A program made the position numbers and the translations under genes. From Pseudomonadota bacterium (GTDB lineage: Bacteria > Pseudomonadota > Gammaproteobacteria > Burkholderiales > Eutrophovitaceae), in the NCBI GenBank assembly GCA_027624715.1, contig JAQBTV010000002.1:58636-122635 (forward strand): DNA of 64,000 nucleotides, given 5' to 3'. Below the pieces are notes generated by a model. The model made no database searches, was not told the DNA's origin, and saw only the letters and a list, made by a program, of their open reading frames with translations. This document shows positions 61,347 through 64,000 of this stretch, piece by piece (position 1 is the stretch's first letter; every line of letters begins with the position of its first letter).

Positions 61347-62972
61347 TTACGCACTTTTTAATTTGAGATACCTAACAAGCGCAATCGCTGCGAGTGGTAT
61401 TGAAATTGCGATGCAGGCTACTGTGATGAATAAGGGTCCTAACTCATCATAGTTCGCTGCTGTTGTGATCAGGCCCGTTTCTCGGTCTTTGACCTCTCGT
61501 GCGACGGTATACATTTGGTTAAGATACTTTGTGCCTAGTTGCGCTGCGGATAGCGCCAAATTTGAGAAAGATGCCATGACAGCAAAAAATGTCGCCTTTA
61601 AATTCTGAGGTGCAGAGTTGGCAATCCAAGCTAGCATTGGAACCATGGCAATCTGTCCGAGTGGTGACTCCATGGCGGTATCAATTACTGCGATAAAGCG
61701 TTGATCGATGACTCCATCCGTGACCTGCGCTGTCCAGTAATGGACACCATAGAACATAGCGATATCAGGAATCATCAATAGGGTGCCTACAATAGCAAGC
61801 GCGCCTATGACGTAGGCAATTGATTTCTCAGCCATGAATTTTCTAAAAATAATCATGCCAAATAAGGCTAGGAACGAGGCAATAAGGGAGAGCTTTGCGA
61901 TGAAGGACTGATCAAACTCCAGTACGTCAATCATCCACCAAGAAGTGCCGGCACCTGTAGTAGGCACTGCACGATATGCGAAAATTATGACTGCTGTGCC
62001 TACCAGCACTTGTCGTGCTTTCGGGTCTAACTCTTTCATGAGTTTTGACATCAGGAATAAGATGATGGCCGTTGATATAACGAACACCATTTCTTGAGCG
62101 CCTGGTGCGTCGGCTAAGCCAACACTTATCGAGAGTAAAGCGAACGCGAGTCCTCCGCCAAGGATCCACCAATTGACATTTGGTCGCTCACTTTGCACGC
62201 GGGTCATTGAGATCGCTGCGTCCTTGGTGTGACCTGACTTAATGAGGTTACGAATAGCTTTTCGTTGGATGAGTGATCCACTGAGAACGCCAAGAATTGA
62301 AGACAGAGGTATGAGTAGAGCGATCTGATAAACCGAAAGATAAGCGAGCGATTTTTCGGCTTCGGGTAACTCACCAACCCCATTCATCATCGTAACGTTG
62401 AGGAGCGCTACAAATATGCCTCCGACGATGATCGCGAGTCGACCCAATAATTGCATTGTCGTATGCAGGGACCGTATGTGTGCTGGGTCAATGGGCTGAC
62501 CGTTACGGTTAACGCTCGGAACTGCCTCGACAGTCATAGCGTCCGCAACAACGTCTTGTAACACATAACCAATGGGTCCAAGTAGGGACGATGTGATGAA
62601 CCACACTTCTGCACTCGCTATCGTTAACATAGCCTCTGTGTGGCCCAGGAGAAGAATCATGATACCTAAACTGACGCCAATCAGCATTGCGCCGAGGTAG
62701 ACAAATCCACTTTTGACTTTCCAAAACAGATCAACAAGGTGCCCGACGGGCATTTTGAGTGCCCAAGGCAGCATCGCCCAGAAAGCCAGACCAGCTAAAA
62801 ATTCTGCGGTGAGTCCGAGCTGTTCTTTGACATAGAATGATCCAACAATTTGGGTCAGGGGAGAGAGACCTGCAGCCACGTAGACCATCAGCGGCGGTAA
62901 AAAGCTGATTCGAAACTCGCGGATAAGCCCAAAGATATGCTGATCAACCCATTTCCAGATGCTAGCCTTCAT
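61347..62972 (-). CDS. BT1-like MFS transporter (folate/pteridine transporter-related)
   Basis: 541 residues and about 12 to 14 hydrophobic spans, longer than the usual 400-residue MFS carrier. The segments VGSFYVKEQLGLTAEFLAG, ALKMPVGHLVDLF and VLQDVVADAMTVEAVP match the BT1/folate-biopterin transporter branch, where the acidic DVVADA motif is conserved. The central loop near 215-270 is long and charged. Bacterial substrates of this branch are poorly known. It is followed by a small unknown membrane protein and preceded by a hydratase gene on the same strand. Confidence 0.78.
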   Translation of the reverse strand: MKASIWKWVDQHIFGLIREFRISFLPPLMVYVAAGLSPLTQIVGSFYVKEQLGLTAEFLAGLAFWAMLPWALKMPVGHLVDLFWKVKSGFVYLGAMLIGVSLGIMILLLGHTEAMLTIASAEVWFITSSLLGPIGYVLQDVVADAMTVEAVPSVNRNGQPIDPAHIRSLHTTMQLLGRLAIIVGGIFVALLNVTMMNGVGELPEAEKSLAYLSVYQIALLIPLSSILGVLSGSLIQRKAIRNLIKSGHTKDAAISMTRVQSERPNVNWWILGGGLAFALLSISVGLADAPGAQEMVFVISTAIILFLMSKLMKELDPKARQVLVGTAVIIFAYRAVPTTGAGTSWWMIDVLEFDQSFIAKLSLIASFLALFGMIIFRKFMAEKSIAYVIGALAIVGTLLMIPDIAMFYGVHYWTAQVTDGVIDQRFIAVIDTAMESPLGQIAMVPMLAWIANSAPQNLKATFFAVMASFSNLALSAAQLGTKYLNQMYTVAREVKDRETGLITTAANYDELGPLFITVACIAISIPLAAIALVRYLKLKSA

Positions 62973-63029
62973 ATTTACTCCTTGCTTATATTTACTTGGT
63001 CTCAGTGAGCCACTTCAACTGTATTCTTA

Positions 63030-63833
63030 TCATGATACGTGGATGCTTACCGACCCGAGTTCTGGGATGGTGAATGTCAGCTGGTCTCCTGGCTGCACAA
63101 ATTGGGTCTTGATCATTGATCCTGTAATGATAGTCATACCCGCCTTGATGGTTTGACCTTGGTCAAGTATTTTATTTGAGAGCCAGGCAAGTGCGTTGAA
63201 GGGGTGCCCGAGCACGTCTCGACCATAGCCTTCGCCTGTTAATTGCCCGTTAATTCTTACAGTACCTTTTAAAGTAGCAAGATCTAGTTGTCGCCAGTCA
63301 TCCGTCATTTTCCCGTGCACGAGCCCAGCATTCAACGCATTGTCCGCAATCACAGTGAGAATTTCTTGACTGATTCGGTCGTAGTCAGCACGTCTGTCAT
63401 CTACAATTTCAAGTGCTGGAGCAATGGTATCAATCGCGTCAGCGATATCGGTCGCACAATAGGGGGTTTCTCGGCGGGGTAAGTCTGTCTTTAGAACAGC
63501 TGCAATCTCACATTCAATGCACAGCTGTCCGTAATTCTTGGTTAGGAGGGTTACGCCATCTTCGTAGATTAGGTTGCCGTGTAAAGGGCCGCTAAAAGGA
63601 GTTGGGAACTTAACAAGATTTTGCATGACTTCAGACGTAAGCGCTACTTTGTAGCCAACGATGTCGCCTAAGCTGGATTTACGAAGCTTAAAGAATTCAG
63701 ACTGAATCGCATAAGCCTGTGACTCAGTTGTTGGTTTGATATCTATGGGCAGATCGGCGAAGGCAGCGTCTTGACTGTGTTGCTCTAATAAAAGCTGAGC
63801 TGCCTTCAAAGCGATTTTGGATTGATTTTGCAT
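63030..63833 (-). CDS. 2-keto-4-pentenoate hydratase / 4-oxalocrotonate decarboxylase family protein (MhpD-like)
   Basis: 267 residues, the standard length. The N-terminal half contains AYAIQSEFF and GDIVGYKVALTS. Metal-binding acidic residues are in CIECEIAAVLKTDLP, and PALEIVDDRRADY follows. The rest has LGHPFNALAWLSNKI and ITGSMIKTQFVQPGDQL, the last matching the family's GSxxxxxPVxPGD-type motif. Members hydrate 2-hydroxypentadienoate or decarboxylate oxalocrotonate in aromatic meta-cleavage pathways, but no ring-cleavage dioxygenase is in the window. First of three minus-strand genes ending at 60850. Confidence 0.87.
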   Translation of the reverse strand: MQNQSKIALKAAQLLLEQHSQDAAFADLPIDIKPTTESQAYAIQSEFFKLRKSSLGDIVGYKVALTSEVMQNLVKFPTPFSGPLHGNLIYEDGVTLLTKNYGQLCIECEIAAVLKTDLPRRETPYCATDIADAIDTIAPALEIVDDRRADYDRISQEILTVIADNALNAGLVHGKMTDDWRQLDLATLKGTVRINGQLTGEGYGRDVLGHPFNALAWLSNKILDQGQTIKAGMTIITGSMIKTQFVQPGDQLTFTIPELGSVSIHVS

Positions 63834-63971
63834 AGTGGGAGCATTGTCTCACATGTTTTCAGTACCTTTAGTGTAATATTAGCGACTTTTAACCTCATGG
63901 CTTTGTCTCGGGCACTCCTTACTTCCTAACGGGTGAGTGAGGTCGTTAAGATGAAAGTTAATAGGTAATTT

Positions 63972-64000
63972 ATGTTTTCTCTTCGTTTTTTATTACTTGT
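63972..64000 (+). CDS. Start of a gene cut by the right edge
   Basis: An ATG at 63972 opens MFSLRFLLL, which looks like the beginning of a signal peptide or membrane span, and then leaves the window. A weak GG-containing site is upstream. The preceding leader has a hairpin with stems 63917-63924 and 63935-63942. Only nine codons are visible, so identity is unknown. Confidence 0.3.

Noticed and set aside
63917..63942. Riboswitch before the gene at the right edge
   Set aside because: One 8-pair stem with two G-U pairs is visible, but it matches no riboswitch class I know and the downstream gene is not in the window.
1..64000. tRNA, rRNA, insertion sequence or prophage genes
   Set aside because: Read through for T-loop-like sequences, transposase and integrase motifs and found none I could support.

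Overview
The window looks like chromosome from a free-living, probably aquatic, proteobacterium of moderate GC. A betaproteobacterial (Burkholderiales-like) origin is my best inference, resting on gene order: purN-DUF3108-rsmB, and purM divergent from hda-HAD phosphatase-pcnB-folK-panB-panC. I see no rRNA, tRNA, CRISPR array, transposase or phage gene. The gene content is that of an oxidative heterotroph using alcohols, organic acids and acyl-CoA compounds.

1-13.7 kb is a divergent catabolic region. The minus-strand arm holds a tartrate/D-malate-type dehydrogenase, a crotonase remnant, a VOC protein, a ketopantoate-reductase-like enzyme, an aldehyde dehydrogenase, a zinc alcohol dehydrogenase and an alpha/beta hydrolase cut by the window edge. 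The plus-strand arm holds a quinone-oxidoreductase-like MDR, a two-subunit ThDP decarboxylase, a class III CoA-transferase, a second aldehyde dehydrogenase, a mesaconyl-CoA-hydratase-like protein, an acyl-CoA dehydrogenase and an SDR. Together they suggest 2-oxoacid to aldehyde to acid to acyl-CoA chemistry; the substrate cannot be read from the sequence.

13.7-23.9 kb is mixed: an enolase-superfamily dehydratase, an MFS carrier with a small membrane partner, an SDR, a frameshifted GNAT gene, an orphan soxYZ pair, an epimerase, a two-domain rhodanese, an esterase, an SGNH hydrolase and a DUF192 protein.

24.0-27.7 kb carries a lanthanide-type PQQ alcohol dehydrogenase with its XoxJ-like periplasmic protein and a c-type cytochrome. 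Its upstream region has a tandem 21-bp repeat, a good sigma70 promoter and a long structured leader, and a strong terminator separates the dehydrogenase from the two partner genes.

27.7-48.4 kb is mostly core: dut, coaBC, a GldAFG-like ABC operon with histidine-rich extracytoplasmic parts, a secreted metallo-beta-lactamase-fold lactonase-like protein, rpmB-rpmG, an acyl desaturase, rsmB, purN, purM, hda, a BtuCD-like ABC pair, pcnB, folK, panB, panC and a GhrA-like reductase.

48.4-60.8 kb is an acyl-CoA catabolic island: acyl-CoA ligase, a Liv-type ABC transporter, a FadJ-like bifunctional enzyme, thiolase, SDR, thioesterase and esterase. The transporter appears to be decaying: its binding-protein gene carries three separate lesions, and its LivF ATPase has Arg in place of the Walker A Lys. 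The window closes with an unknown membrane protein, a BT1-like carrier and an MhpD-like hydratase. Functional calls are from motifs and family knowledge read by eye; no database search was run.
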